Assembly (NCBI RefSeq): GCF_021462225.1
Contig: NC_061795.1
Span: 47,518,880-47,582,879, forward strand
Direction: 5' to 3'
Origin: Girardinichthys multiradiatus
Lineage: Eukaryota; Chordata; Actinopteri; Cyprinodontiformes; Goodeidae
DNA: 64,000 nucleotides
A program made the position numbers and the translations under genes. The notes under the pieces were generated by a model. It was not told the DNA's origin. It did not search any database and was given only the letters and a program-made list of their open reading frames with translations. Below, piece by piece: positions 46,883 to 62,589 of the stretch; the first letter of the stretch is position 1; every line of letters starts with the position of its first letter.

Positions 46883-49010
46883 TATGGAGGTAAATTTGTC
46901 TCAATATTATTCAATCAAACAAAAACCTAATCTCAATAAAAAAAAACCTACTCTCAATCAAAAAAATAAATTGTGGTCAAACCTTTTGGAATATTCAATT
47001 AAAAAAAAACTAATCTCAATCAAAAAATATTAAGTTGTGATCAAAACTTTCAGAGTTGTAACGATTATTTTGTTTTAAATGGAATATTTTATTTTGGGGA
47101 GAAAAAACAATTGTTTGATAAAACCTTTTTTTGATTAAAATGACTCATTTTTTCTCACGAAGAGAAAAAAGTTATTTGCAAAACAAACTTTTATTTGCGC
47201 ATGTCAAAAATCTTTGGTTACGAGTGTCGCTTTTTTGGTTTTGACGCTCTCTGTTTTTGGTTGAACTCAACGAATTTTGAGTTCTGGGAACATGAACATC
47301 CTGGGCGGGGCCTAAAGACGAACGCTGTAAGACGTTTCCCTATTGGTTAGCGCTGACTAAAGCCGCAGACTCTGACCCCCCCACCTCTGAACTTCTGCTC
47401 CAACTGCAGGGCTTGCAGCGTTGCTTCAATGAGGAGACATCAACTGTACAGAAGAAAACTGCGGTCAAGTGAGCCGACAGTCAGAAATACGCGGTCCTGC
47501 CAGCCGACACCAGCTCTCTCTTAAAGATTAGCGTCATACAAGGTGCATTACGCTAATGGAGCAGAAAGGACCCCGATCCTGGCAATGGTTGAGAAAATAA
47601 GAGGAAAACAGAAAAGTAACCTTCAGAACATTTATATTAATTACATTTTTACAACTTTCACATTCATGTTTTATGTAAAAGAATAAATATTTAATATTTT
47701 ACTGTACAGTTTTGGAGAAATACACAACTCAATGTACCTCAAAATGCTCAATCATTATATGCTTTTGTCCCACTTTCAGGAATTTATTTCTCCAAAACCA
47801 AGAGAGGTGACAACACAATCTCTTTAGATTATATTTGAGGGTCATCTACGCTATAACAAGAATTAGTATTTCATAATTTCACTGTAGGTTTCTGGAGAAA
47901 TACACAACTACCCCAACAAAGTCCTGGGAAGTGGTCTGGACAACTTAAAGTGCAAGAGCATCCAGATCTCCTTTGACCTCTCCTGGACCGGAAACGCCCC
48001 TCGCCTGTTGAAGATGTTGAAGATGGGATGCCATCTGCCCGACATGGACTCTTGTTTTATACTACACTTGGGGTAGTTGTGTATTTCTCCAAACCTTTAC
48101 AGTAAAATTATGAAATACTAATTCCGGTTATAATATAGATAACCCCCTAATAAAATCTGAAGAGATTGTGTTGTCGCCTCTTTTGGTTTTGGAGAAATAA
48201 ATTCCTGAAAGTGGGACCAAAGCATATAATGATTGAGCATTTTGAGGTACATTGAGTTGTGTATTTCTCCAAAACTGTACAGTAAAATATTAAATATTTA
48301 TTCTTTTACATAAAACATGAATGTGAAACTTGTAAAAATGTAATTAATATAAATGTTCTGTAGGTTACTTTTCTGTTTTCCTCTTATTTTCTCAACCGTT
48401 GCCAGGATCGGGTCCTTTCTGCTCCATTACCGTAATGCACCTTGTATGACGCTAATCTTTAAGAGAGAGCTGGTGTCGGCTGACGTCACCGCGTATTTCT
48501 GACTGTCGGCTCACTTGACCGCAGTTTTCTTCTGTACAGTTGATGTCTCCTCATTGAAGCGACGCTGCAAGCCCTGCAGTTCGAGCAGAAGTTCAGAGAT
48601 GCGGGGGATCAGAGTCTGCGGCTTTAGTCAGCGCTAACCAATAGGGAAACGTCTTACAGCGTTCGTCTTTAGGCCCCGCCCAGGATGTTCATGTTCCCAG
48701 AACTCAAAATTCGTTGAGTTCAACCAAAAACAGAGAGCGTCAAAACCAAAAAAGCGAGACCAAAGATTTTTGACATGCGCAAATAAAAGTTTATGTTTTG
48801 CAAATAACTTTTTTCTCTTCGTGAGAAAAAATGAGCCATTTTAATCAAAAAAACGTTTTATCAAACAATTTTTTTTTCTCCCCAAAATAAAATATTCCAT
48901 TAAAAAAAAATAATTGTTACAACTCTGAAAGTTTTGATCACAACTTAATATGTTTTGATTGAGATTAGTTTTTTTTGATTGAATAATATTGAGACAAATG
49001 TACCTCCATA
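46883..49010. repeat. 2.1-kb near-perfect palindrome (foldback element)
   Basis: The left arm, 46,883-47,916, and right arm, 48,068-49,010, are reverse complements with few differences and flank a 151-base unique spacer. The left arm has an extra tandem block of about 85 bases near its tip. The outer ends read TATGGAGGTA and TACCTCCATA, with a possible TA duplication. Each arm holds a GGGCGGGGCC box and a CCTATTGGTTAG CCAAT-type site. No convincing ORF is present. Confidence 0.9.
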
Positions 49011-49041
49011 TATGGAACAGGAGTTTGACTTCTGACTAAGC

Positions 49042-49880
49042 ATGGACAATGGAAAAAGAAAGTATTCAAAAACCGTCAGTGAAAGTGAAAAGATGCTTTT
49101 GAAGGAAATTATTTTTAAAAATCCCATAATTGAGGACAAACATCATTATTCAACCACAGAAATAAAAAAAACTAAATGCATGGACTGCAATTGTAAATAA
49201 ATATAACTCGAATGAAAAAGTTAACAACAGGACCCTCCAAAAGATTCAAGTAAGATTTAATTATATTATTTACATTATCCTGATTGTTCTAATCACTCAT
49301 GGTGAAATGTATGTTTGCTCATATGAGATCATATATTGCCTTGTAAAGATCCTGTGGGAAAACATCAAAATACAGCTGAAGAAAACAGCAGCCATTGCTC
49401 GTAGGACTGGGGTCCCCCTCCTGTTCAAGACAGGAGGGGGACCCCAGACCGATAACCTGGAGAATTGTTGACTGGGATGAGCCAAAACCCTTGGAAGGCA
49501 TCCCAGATGTTGATCATCTACAGTTCAGGTGGGGATTCTTCAATACTCTTTGTTACAATGTGTGTCTGAGTGTATTTATTGTCGTGCTTGGGTAAGCTAA
49601 ATAGTACCATCTTTTGCACTATGAATAAGAAGGCGAAATACTCCTGAAATCTTATTTCTTATATTGTAATTCTCTCTAGAAAAAGACAACCTGAGATTGA
49701 ATCATATGTCGGAGAAGCCAGAAAAGAGTCAGAAAAATCAGACCTCTGTACCCGTGGCTACAGCCAGTATCTCCATCCCAGGCAGCACAGCAAGATTACA
49801 ATATCTAAAAGAAGAACATGAACTCAAGATAAAATCCTTCAAGTGGATTTGTCAGTCAAAGAAATGGAGAGACACATGAA
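49042..49880 (+). pseudogene. Harbinger Myb/SANT-like DNA-binding gene, broken
   Basis: From ATG 49,042 the frame shows SESEKMLLKEIIFKNP typical of the Myb/SANT-like domain of Harbinger accessory proteins. It shifts near 49,170, after which a neighbouring frame continues the domain with conserved Trp and NNRTLQKIQ before a GTAAGA donor near 49,250. Later pieces (GVPLLFKTGGGPQT near 49,410) fit the same family, and an acceptor CTCTCTAG lies near 49,679. The accessory protein normally binds the element ends with the transposase. Frameshift and stops make this copy inactive. Confidence 0.6.
49407..49447. repeat. perfect 17-bp hairpin with 7-base loop
   Basis: CTGGGGTCCCCCTCCTG and its exact reverse complement flank the loop TTCAAGA. 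Confidence 0.9.
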
Positions 49881-50092
49881 GCAACAGCAGCAGCTAAACA
49901 TCAGTGTTTTTCCTGTCAATGCCTCTGTTGTTGCCCCTTATGAAATAAAGATGTTCTATTACAATCACAATTCAACCAACATTTATTCAGTAATAAACCA
50001 TATTTTCTCTTCATGTTTACCATTTTTTTTCAACAAAATCAAACAGATCACTTGTGGATCACTCAACGGCTTCCAGCTTCCTTTCTTTTTCC

Positions 50093-51121
50093 TTATGAAA
50101 AGTGCTGCACAACAAAGCTGTTTCTATTAGCGTGTCCAGTTTTGTCATTGGCTACCTCCATGGGAACATGTGAGTCATTGTAATATTCAGTTGGTGGGTC
50201 TACACAGCCATGCTGTCTGAGGTAATTATGAAGCACTGCAGTTGCCATAATAGCAATACAGCATCTTCTTGGTTCAAAACGTAACATATTCCTGAGACAT
50301 TGGAAACGATTCTTCCAGATACCAAACATGCGCTTCACCAGCCCTCTGGTGTGGAAGTGGGCTTGGTTGTAGCGTTGCTGTGCAGGCCTGACTGGATGCA
50401 GATAAGGAGTAAACAAGAAGTGTGTCTGGACCTAACCACGGTCTCCAAGAAGGACTGCACTGTGTTCTCCAGCTTCAAACTGAGCACACAAAGAGGAGTT
50501 TTGGAAAATCCTTGAGTTGTGAGTTGAAACGCTCCAATGTGCAACAATGTTTTAGTACTGCATAGTGGTAGTACAGACACCCTGTACGTTTACTGAAAAC
50601 CAGTTTTTACGATTCCTGTACTGCTCAGTATCTTCTGTAGAAGATTTGCATTTCATGGGAATATGACATCCTTCAATACAGGCAATTACTCCAGGAAAGT
50701 CCCCATATTCATAGAACTGTAGCTTGTAGGTTGTCTAATCAACAGCAGCTGGGAACTTGATGTAATCACTTCTCAGTTCACATATAGCTTTGTAGACTTT
50801 GTGCACTATTTTGCAGACAGTTGATTCACTCACACTGCACAAATCTGCATTTTCACAGTGGAAGGTTCCACATGCCAAAAATCTCAGTGATAAGTACTTG
50901 TAAGGAAGGAGATATGTGACTCTTACTGAGTCACATGAAATCTTTGTCTGAACCAAACAAATTATTTCAGCTGCAGTGTTTTTGTACAAAGGAAAACAGT
51001 CACGGAAATCTGTATCATCAAATTCATTTAGCAGGTTACTTCTGTCTCTGAGAAATCTTCTTTCTGGTCTTGGTGGTGGTCTTCCATCATTGATGTAGTC
51101 AAGATAATCCATTTTGCCCAT
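50093..51121 (-). pseudogene. HARBI1-like Harbinger transposase, broken
   Basis: The N-terminal part, 50,735-51,121, is open for 128 codons (YLDYINDGRPPPRPERRFLR, then FDDTDFRDCFPLYKNT, helix-turn-helix-like SVSESTVCKIVHKVYKAI). The C-terminal part, 50,093-50,416, keeps the family block RGLVKRMFGIWKNRFQCLRN with a catalytic-region context and TAVLHNYLRQHG. The central part between them, including most of the DDE region, is broken by stops and shifts. The enzyme would cut and paste the element at 3-base targets; this copy cannot. Confidence 0.8.
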
Positions 51122-51789
51122 CCACAGTGAAGCATACAGCCTTTACTCTGAGGTTAAACCTGCCTCTGGCCAGGTTTAATTTAAGTCTTCATTTAGACCT
51201 GGATTAGCTCAAGTCTTCCTTTAAGACAGAAGATTATTTAACTCAAGACTAGGACACACCTGGAACTACTATAATCCATATCTAAGAAAACTGTTTCCAT
51301 AAATCCTGGTTTAAAATGTGATTTAATCTAGAACTAGGGCTTAATCCCTATACAGGAAACTGGGCCTCTATGTCCAGATGATGGACTGAACAGAGCTTTG
51401 AATATTGTTTTAGAATCTAAGTCTTCTCTAAACATCTCCACAACGTTCTCCCCGACCTGTCTGCTGTGGTCCTTGGTCTTCATGGTTTCTGTTGAGCCAG
51501 AAACAGAACAGCTGGATTTAGACTGAGACTACAGTAGACACAGGTGGACTTGATTTACTAATTAGGTCACTTCTGAATCCAGCTGGTTTCACTAAACTCT
51601 ATTTAAGGGAATGAGAGTAAAAGCTTTTCAGATTTTTATTTGGAAAAAGAATTGAAAACTTGGAGAATTTTTTACATCAATTTTGCATTACCTTGTGCTG
51701 ACCAGTCTCATTAAATCCCAATAACAAGCATTTTGGACTCGGGTTAATGTGACAAAATATGAAAAAGCTTTAAGGGTATAAATATGTGC

Positions 51790-53100
51790 TTTGTGTCTAC
51801 CTCTATGCACTCCCGCCATGTGTTTCCCAAAATTAGTTGATTATTACTTCTTGTTGTCACACATCTGGAAGACTGCATTCACTCCAGAGCAGCTCCGTCT
51901 CTCTGCTTTAACCTTGTTGGTCTGTCGGACACACAAACATGAAGCTCCCATGTCTGCTGTTCTGTGTAACCAGAGGCAGCAGAACACTTAATCCCCCCTG
52001 CAGCTGCTTTCCCTCGCAGCATTGGCCTCTCTCCAGCTGCCCGGACAACTGCACCTTTTGGCCCTCATGTGTTTGTTATACATGTCGGTGCAGCTCGAAG
52101 GTCTTTGTGGCCATTTGCATATTTGCAGCTTCTGTTTGTGTCTGTTTCATTAATCATACATTTGAGCCAAACAGGTGGCCTTTCGTGTGGAGAACAGATG
52201 GATGTAGTGAAGAACAGAAGTGTTATAAACATACGCTGCACAACATACTGCAGAGATCAGCCTTAGGTTTACATACGATGACACCTGAAATGTGTTTTTA
52301 GCTCCATGTGTGCAGCTTTTACAAAAAAGCTAAATAAATGATGGAAAAAAACTAAACAGATATAGCTTCCAGTTCTCTGTCACAGCTGAAAATGTCTTGG
52401 AGAAAAAAACCAAACATTCTTGGTGCTAAAGCTGAAAATCAAATTGAACTTTATTGGTTTTAGAATATGTACAGTCAAACATTAAAAAGTAAAACAATAT
52501 AAAAATTAAAAAAACAAAGTTTGTTGAGGATCAAACGATAACAATGGATGACATAAAAACCCTTCTGAATCCCACCTCTGTGGAACATCAATCACCCTCT
52601 TACACATTTACACTTTTTCCATCCTCTCCTCCCCACAGCTCCTTCTTTGTTCTGCAGACAAAAAAAAAAAAAAAAAGAGGGAGGCGGAAAGCGCTGCGTG
52701 ATGAGGAGGAGAGTGGCGGGCCGGAGGAGGGATCAAGGATTCTATGGCGTATGGAGAAAGAAGAGTATGGAAAAAATATCGGCATGTCAAGACTGGATTC
52801 CTTATCCCATTGTTTAAAACATCCATCCATCCATCCATCCATCCATCCATCCATCCACCTGTTTTTTGGTTTCATACTTAAATCCTGACCAGTGTGAGAA
52901 CATCAGCTGTGATCTGCTGAACGTTTATATTTAGACTTTAAAAAATTGACAAAACACACTGAGAACTCTGAAAATTTGAGCCTGGACATTTGATATGGAC
53001 AATGTCCCGGAGCCCTGAGTGAGGAGCAGAAGAGTGGACGCTTCTCAGTAGGAGAGCTGGGAGTTGCACTCGAGGGCTACAGTTTATCCCTCCACACGCC
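51790..53100. other. intergenic or 3' flank of DET1, no gene seen
   Basis: Contains an A17 run near 52,660 and a CCAT microsatellite at about 52,822-52,856. Open frames across the microsatellite are compositional. Part of 52,900-53,106 may be DET1 3' UTR. Confidence 0.5.
52822..52857. repeat. CCAT microsatellite
   Basis: About nine tandem CATC/CCAT units. Confidence 0.95.
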
Positions 53101-53106
53101 TGTTCA

Positions 53107-57564
<4,458 letters not shown>

Positions 57565-57654
57565 CGCAGTGTTCAAAGCAACTTTCTAACATGCTCCAGC
57601 CGTTGCATTAGATGAGCGGCGAATTAAGAAAATTCATTAAACATTTTCCCGTCT

Positions 57655-57700
57655 GCTGTGGAAGTAAAAACAAGCCAGGTTAGGATTCAAATATGAAACC
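57655..57700 (-). promoter_or_regulatory. splice acceptor before the DET1 start exon
   Basis: The minus strand reads TTTTACTTCCACAG with the AG ending next to 57,655, about 90 bases before the ATG. It pairs with a GTGAGT donor at 59,671, suggesting a non-coding first exon. Confidence 0.55.
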
Positions 57701-58079
57701 AAAAAACAGGTGGATGGACAGATGGATGTTAAACCATTTTATTGATGGGCCAATAGGTGCCAATCTTTAGACCTATTTTGTATTAAGATGTGTCTTAAAA
57801 TCCTAATCAGTTCAAATTTGCCAGAAGTCTAAACATCATTTAAAATGTTTTTGGCATTATTGAAACGAACCTAAAACATAATTGTCAATAATAGTCAATT
57901 TTCTTTACATTTGAAACTACATGTATACAAACCTGTATAAAAACACACAAAAAACATTTTTATCACCATCTTCCAATAAGTCAGATTAAAAGTTTATCGT
58001 TTTATGTCAGTTATGATTACTGACATTATTTCTAATAAGTTGCTAAATGGGCAGAATAAACAGGGAGAGTTTTGGAGAG

Positions 58080-59240
58080 ATTTCCGGTTACTTTCGTCAA
58101 GATCATAAGTTTACATACACTAAGATTACTATGCCTTTAAACCATTTGGCAAAGGCCAGGTGACAATTTTATGACTTTGTAAGCGTCTGGTTGGTTAATT
58201 TACAATATTTAAAGTTAGCTGGAGCCACGCCTCAGGAGTTATTTTAGAGCAATACCACACACTACTTTCTTGTGTGACGTCATGGGAAAATCTAAAGAAA
58301 GCAGGTAGAGAATTGTGGAACTTCAAACGTCTGGTTCATTTATGGACACAAGTTCCAGATACGTGAAGGTGCCACGTTCTTCTGTTCAAACAATTATACA
58401 CAATTATAATCAGCATGGGAATGTCCATCCATCCTACCATTCAAGAAGGAGACGGGTACTGTGTCCCAGAGATATGCGAGTTTTGACGAGCAATTTGTGA
58501 ATCACGGGCAGAACAAAGACATGGACCGTGAAGGTGTTGGCCGAAGCTGGTAAGAGCGTGGTATCACAATCAAAAAAGTCCTGTACCGACTGGGCTGAAA
58601 GGCCATTCTAAGAAGAAGAAGAAATTACTCCAAAAGCAACATAAAAAGCCACATTACATTTTATTAATGTACACAGGGACAAAACCATTTTTTGTCGAGA
58701 CACCCTGTGGTGTAAAGAAACTAAAATGTAAGTGTTTCTTCATAATCCCCATTCTTACATTTAGAGGAAAAATTGGGAAGCTCGCAATCCTGAGAATACC
58801 ATCCAAATTGTGAAGTATGGTGGAGGCACCATCATGTTGTGGGGCTCTTTGCTGTAAGTAGGACTAGTGCTGCCTCCAGAATAGAATGCATCATTAGGAA
58901 AGCATATTAGGTGGAAGTATTGAAGAAACATCTCAAGACCTCAGGCAGGCAGTTAAACTGGTCTTCCAAATGGACAGTGACCCTAAGCATACCACCAAAT
59001 TAGTTACAAAGTGGCCAAAGGTAATATTTTGGAGTGGGCATAACAAAGCCCTGATCTCAGTCCCTGAATATTTGTAGGAAGAGCTGAAAAGGTGTTTGTG
59101 AGCAAAGCAGCATACAAACCTGACCCAGTTACACCAGTTCTGTTAGGAGGAACGGGCCAAGATGCCACTAAACTATGGGGAGAAGCTTAATGAAGAAAAC
59201 CCCAAAACATTTGACCCTAGTCATACAGTTTAAAGGGCTA
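58080..59240 (+). mobile_element. decayed Tc1-like transposon in the DET1 5' intron
   Basis: It starts with a CATAAGTTTACATACACT end typical of Tc1-like elements. It continues with ATGGGAAAATCTAAAGAAAG at 58,282 and helix-turn-helix remnants (VPRSSVQTIIHNYNQHG in a 61-codon frame), then fragments of the catalytic region near 58,800-59,050. Many stops interrupt it. Confidence 0.7.
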
Positions 59241-59671
59241 ATGAATACTAAGGAAATGTACATGAATGTCAAGGTTTAAAGAAAACTTAAAAACATGACT
59301 AAGAATATTCTCCTTCATTATGGCATTTGAAAAAGAAATGCCAGAGCAATATAACATAAAAACAGCTAAAACGCACACAGAGACATAAAAGACTGAGGCT
59401 GAAGCCAGCACAGAAAACAAGATCTGACCCTTGCATTAACAGCGGAACATGTTGGGTAAAAATAACCGAAACTGTGGAAGCAAATATATGTTTTAGGCCA
59501 GATAATGGAATAAAAACTGCAATGTCTTAAAGGTTGGTTAATTCATTTGTCCTTAAAGCTCAATATTAAGTCTAAGCTCTCTCTAAACACAAGCCATCCA
59601 ATAATGTGACAATAAATACAGTTAAACATTATTTTACAACCTTATATTTGCCTGAGTGAGCTGACACTCAC

Positions 59672-59960
59672 CTGCTGTCTGTTCTTCCAAGTTCAGATGT
59701 TTAATCAGACAAGGTTTAACTTCGATAAAAAACAAAAAAAAACGTCTGTTAATGGGTTAGCTTCCCGCTCCTCAGCCTGTATCTCCGCTTAAACTGAGAA
59801 ATCCAGCTTCACTTATCTTATACAGCCCCAAAGTATATGATGATGTAGCGACAATAAACCATATTTCTTTAAACAGTCCGACTAAATCTGGAGGTTCTGC
59901 TCTGTTTGTTGTTAAGGAAGCGAACAGGAAACACAGAAGAAGACGGTGGGACACAGCGCC
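59672..59960 (-). promoter_or_regulatory. probable DET1 5' UTR exon and promoter region
   Basis: A strong donor, CAG then GTGAGT, is seen on the minus strand at 59,672/59,671. The sequence just upstream is less AT-rich than its surroundings. The start of transcription cannot be placed from sequence alone. Confidence 0.4.
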
Positions 59961-60206
59961 ACCGCCTTTGGTGGAGGCAGAAAACGGTATTACACTCTCT
60001 CATCCATTCAATGAACATGAAGGAAGAATACAAGCAAGATTATAACTTATAAGGTCAATATGCAGGACAATACCATTGCGTATTAAAACTAATAACCTGA
60101 AAAATATTTGTTTTTATCTGTGTTTATTAATCTACATAAAACCCTGAACTAGAACATTAATATCTCAACAAGACCAAATTTATTTTACAAATTTTGTTCT
60201 TCCATA

Positions 60207-60348
60207 AAAGGCACCCTGGGCAAGTCCCGCCTTCTCATCCAGGTCAACATTTTTACATATAATAAAAGTTTCATAAAACAAACCCATTTTCTGAAGAATC
60301 TGTCATTGACATAGAATATTTTAGCCCAGGTTGGACCAGGTTTAGAAA
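60207..60348. repeat. direct repeat, copy 1
   Basis: AAAAGGCACCCTGGGCAAGT to GGACCAGGTTTAGAA, nearly identical to 61,228-61,370. Confidence 0.9.
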
Positions 60349-61227
60349 CTAAGGTGGCCCTGATGCTAAACAAGCTTACAAAATGCTGTTTTTCTTTATT
60401 TTCAAAAACAGAATTAAAGTTTGTAATTCCCAAACTGTATTTTAAAGAAAGTCTCTTCAGTTCCAAATTGTCCAGCTCAGATCAGAAGAGTTGACTATTT
60501 TCCTTTTTGAATTAGAGATTAACAACAGTAATTCAGATTTCCTAAAACAAGATTGTAAGAACATTCTAGTTTGGTGCTAAACAGGAACCCACAAATCAGA
60601 TACCAGCTTCAGCTCCGTAGCCTCCAACGGTGTCCTTCCATATTTTCCTAAAGCACTTACTCTGTCACAACACAAGGGGGCGTCCACTCCCCAATGACTG
60701 GACAGGGAAGCAACAGAAAACTTTTTCTAGGTGCCACTGAGGGCTTCGGCTGCCCCTGATGGAATGGCGCCCTGGGCAGAGATCCATATCTCTCATATCA
60801 AAAACAACCACCGATTTTACTGAATTTAGCTAGTGGCTTTTACATTTATTCATATCGTTGTTGATTTAAAAGCGGATAATGCACATTAATCAACATGAAT
60901 ATTTCAGGCCATCATGGAAACGTTTTCAATTAGTCACAAAGGTAAATTTTCATTGGTAAGCCCCTCTTGTTCGAGGCAAGAGAAGTTTATTTGTATGACA
61001 CCCTTCATACCATGGCTGGCTTATGGTCTTATGAGGTCTAAAACAGAATTTGATTTGGAGCCCCTCTTGCTTTTCAGAACATCACCATCAGTAGCAGCAT
61101 TTCAATACAGATTTGGTGGAATTTGGGAAAGGGGGGTAAGTTTAACTGGATGAGCTTAAAGAAATCATGGATAACTGATTATTATTTGCTGAGATACATT
61201 TATGAACAACCAAGTTCAAGCACAACG

Positions 61228-61370
61228 AAAAGGCACCATGGGCAAGTCCCCCCTTCTCATCCAGATCAACATTTTTACATATAATAAAGGTTTCATAAAA
61301 CAAACCCATTTTCTGAAGAATCTGTCATTGACATAGAATATTTTAGCCCAGGTTGGACCAGGTTTAGAAC
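61228..61370. repeat. direct repeat, copy 2
   Basis: Partner of 60,207-60,348, with a handful of differences. Confidence 0.9.
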
Positions 61371-62029
61371 CAAAGAAAAGATTAAACTACTAGTATTGTA
61401 TATATTATATTATATTATATATAGATTGTAACTATGGTAACAAAACAAAAGTAAAATTGCCAATTCCTGTGAAATCAGCACATAGATTTATTAACTTAAA
61501 TGTAAAAATCAGTGTATAGCAGAATAAAATGCAACCACTACTGTTGACTGGTTACTGAAAAGCATATTTTCAGTGTTTGCATGGAAACAAATCTGAATAT
61601 CCTCATATGTTTTTTAACTTATCAGTGATTCATTTTCATTGTTTTATGGCCCAAATTACATAAAAGTGGACTCTCTACAGTTTTGTCCAACAGGCAACTT
61701 TAAGGAGCTTCTTATCAGACACCCCCACATTAATTTCCACTAACATAGCTAAAATCACATATAGTCATATCACATCAGCTGCTCTGGATGAGAACATAAT
61801 TAGGCTACTTAGCATTTTGAAGGAAAGTTTGTCCTGTTTAAACTTCAGACATTATAATTTGGTGTTCCTGACTGTTGAAGTGAGAGTGAACATCATAGTG
61901 AGATCCAAAGAAACTGTCTATCTGTCCAATTATAAAAGTACTGATGACTATTTACTTTCATGGTAGGTGTGCGAAGAAGAACCCTTAGGTCTGTAAAGCA
62001 AACACGAAGGCCAGACTGAGGTTTACCAG

Positions 62030-62580
62030 AGAATGTGGAAAGACCAGCACTTCTGGCATAATGTTCATCAAACAGATCAGTCTAAAACTGATTTATTTGG
62101 ACATCAGAACAGAGGACATGTTTGGCTCGAACCAAACTGCAGCATTCCTTAAAAATAAGTGTTATGGTTTGGAGATGCTTTGCTGCAGCAGGACCTGATC
62201 AACTCACCATCATGAATTTTATAGAGTTTCAGATGGTTTTGAATAAAATGTGAGACCATCTGTAAAACAAATTAAGTTAAAGCAGAATTGGAGCCTGCAA
62301 CATGTCAATAACCCAAAGTATACCCGTAAAACCAAGAAATGGAAAGTCCTGGGCCTAGTCAAAGCTTAGATCTTGATCTCATTGAGACGCCGTGAAATGG
62401 CTTGAAACTGGCTCAACATGCGAGAAATCCCAAACATTTCACAGCTGGAAGTGAGGAGAGAAGCAAACCTTCCTCAGACAGATGTCAAAGATTGTAGATG
62501 GATACAAGAAAAGTCTCAATGAAGGTGTTTCAGTCAAAGGTGTAAAAGTATTAGAGCATAGTGGTGCCTTGACTTTTTAC
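62030..62580 (+). mobile_element. decayed Tc1/mariner-like transposase relic
   Basis: Related to 1,070-1,620: TTTATTTGGACATCAGAACAG, then GTTATGGTTTGGAGATGCTT, then the CTTGATCTCATTGAGA catalytic-Glu region near 62,372. All frames are interrupted. Confidence 0.6.
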
Positions 62581-62589
62581 ATTTTTGTT

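Larger units (their letters stand above)
46685..51366. mobile_element. PIF/Harbinger DNA transposon, broken
   Basis: The ends GGGCCAGTTTC (46,685) and GAAACTGGGCC (to 51,366) are inverted with one mismatch, flanked by the 3-base direct repeat TCT at 46,682-46,684 and 51,367-51,369. Inside are a Myb/SANT-like ORF on the plus strand and a HARBI1-like transposase on the minus strand, the standard two-gene Harbinger layout. A 2.1-kb palindrome is inserted in its left part. Confidence 0.75.
46100..51790. mobile_element. old Tc1-like non-autonomous element, split by a Harbinger element
   Basis: The left part (46,100-46,684) has GATCAACACAAAATACTGTA, the AGCATGATGCTGCCACCTCC block and GGTCCATCTTCTTTCT. 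The right part resumes at 51,367 with TCTATGTCCAGATGATGGAC and continues through GGTGGACTTGATTTACTAATTAGG to about 51,785. Joined at the TCT repeat the two parts form one relic of the same family as at 3.1 kb. Confidence 0.6.
59970..61990. other. intergenic, with a direct repeat
   Basis: No gene is recognised. Two direct copies of a segment of about 142 bases lie at 60,207-60,348 and 61,228-61,370. A TATAT run lies near 61,400. Confidence 0.5.

Noticed and set aside
52600..52888. Open frames over poly-A and CCAT repeats
   Set aside because: Low-complexity peptides (DGWM or HPSI repeats) created by the microsatellite.
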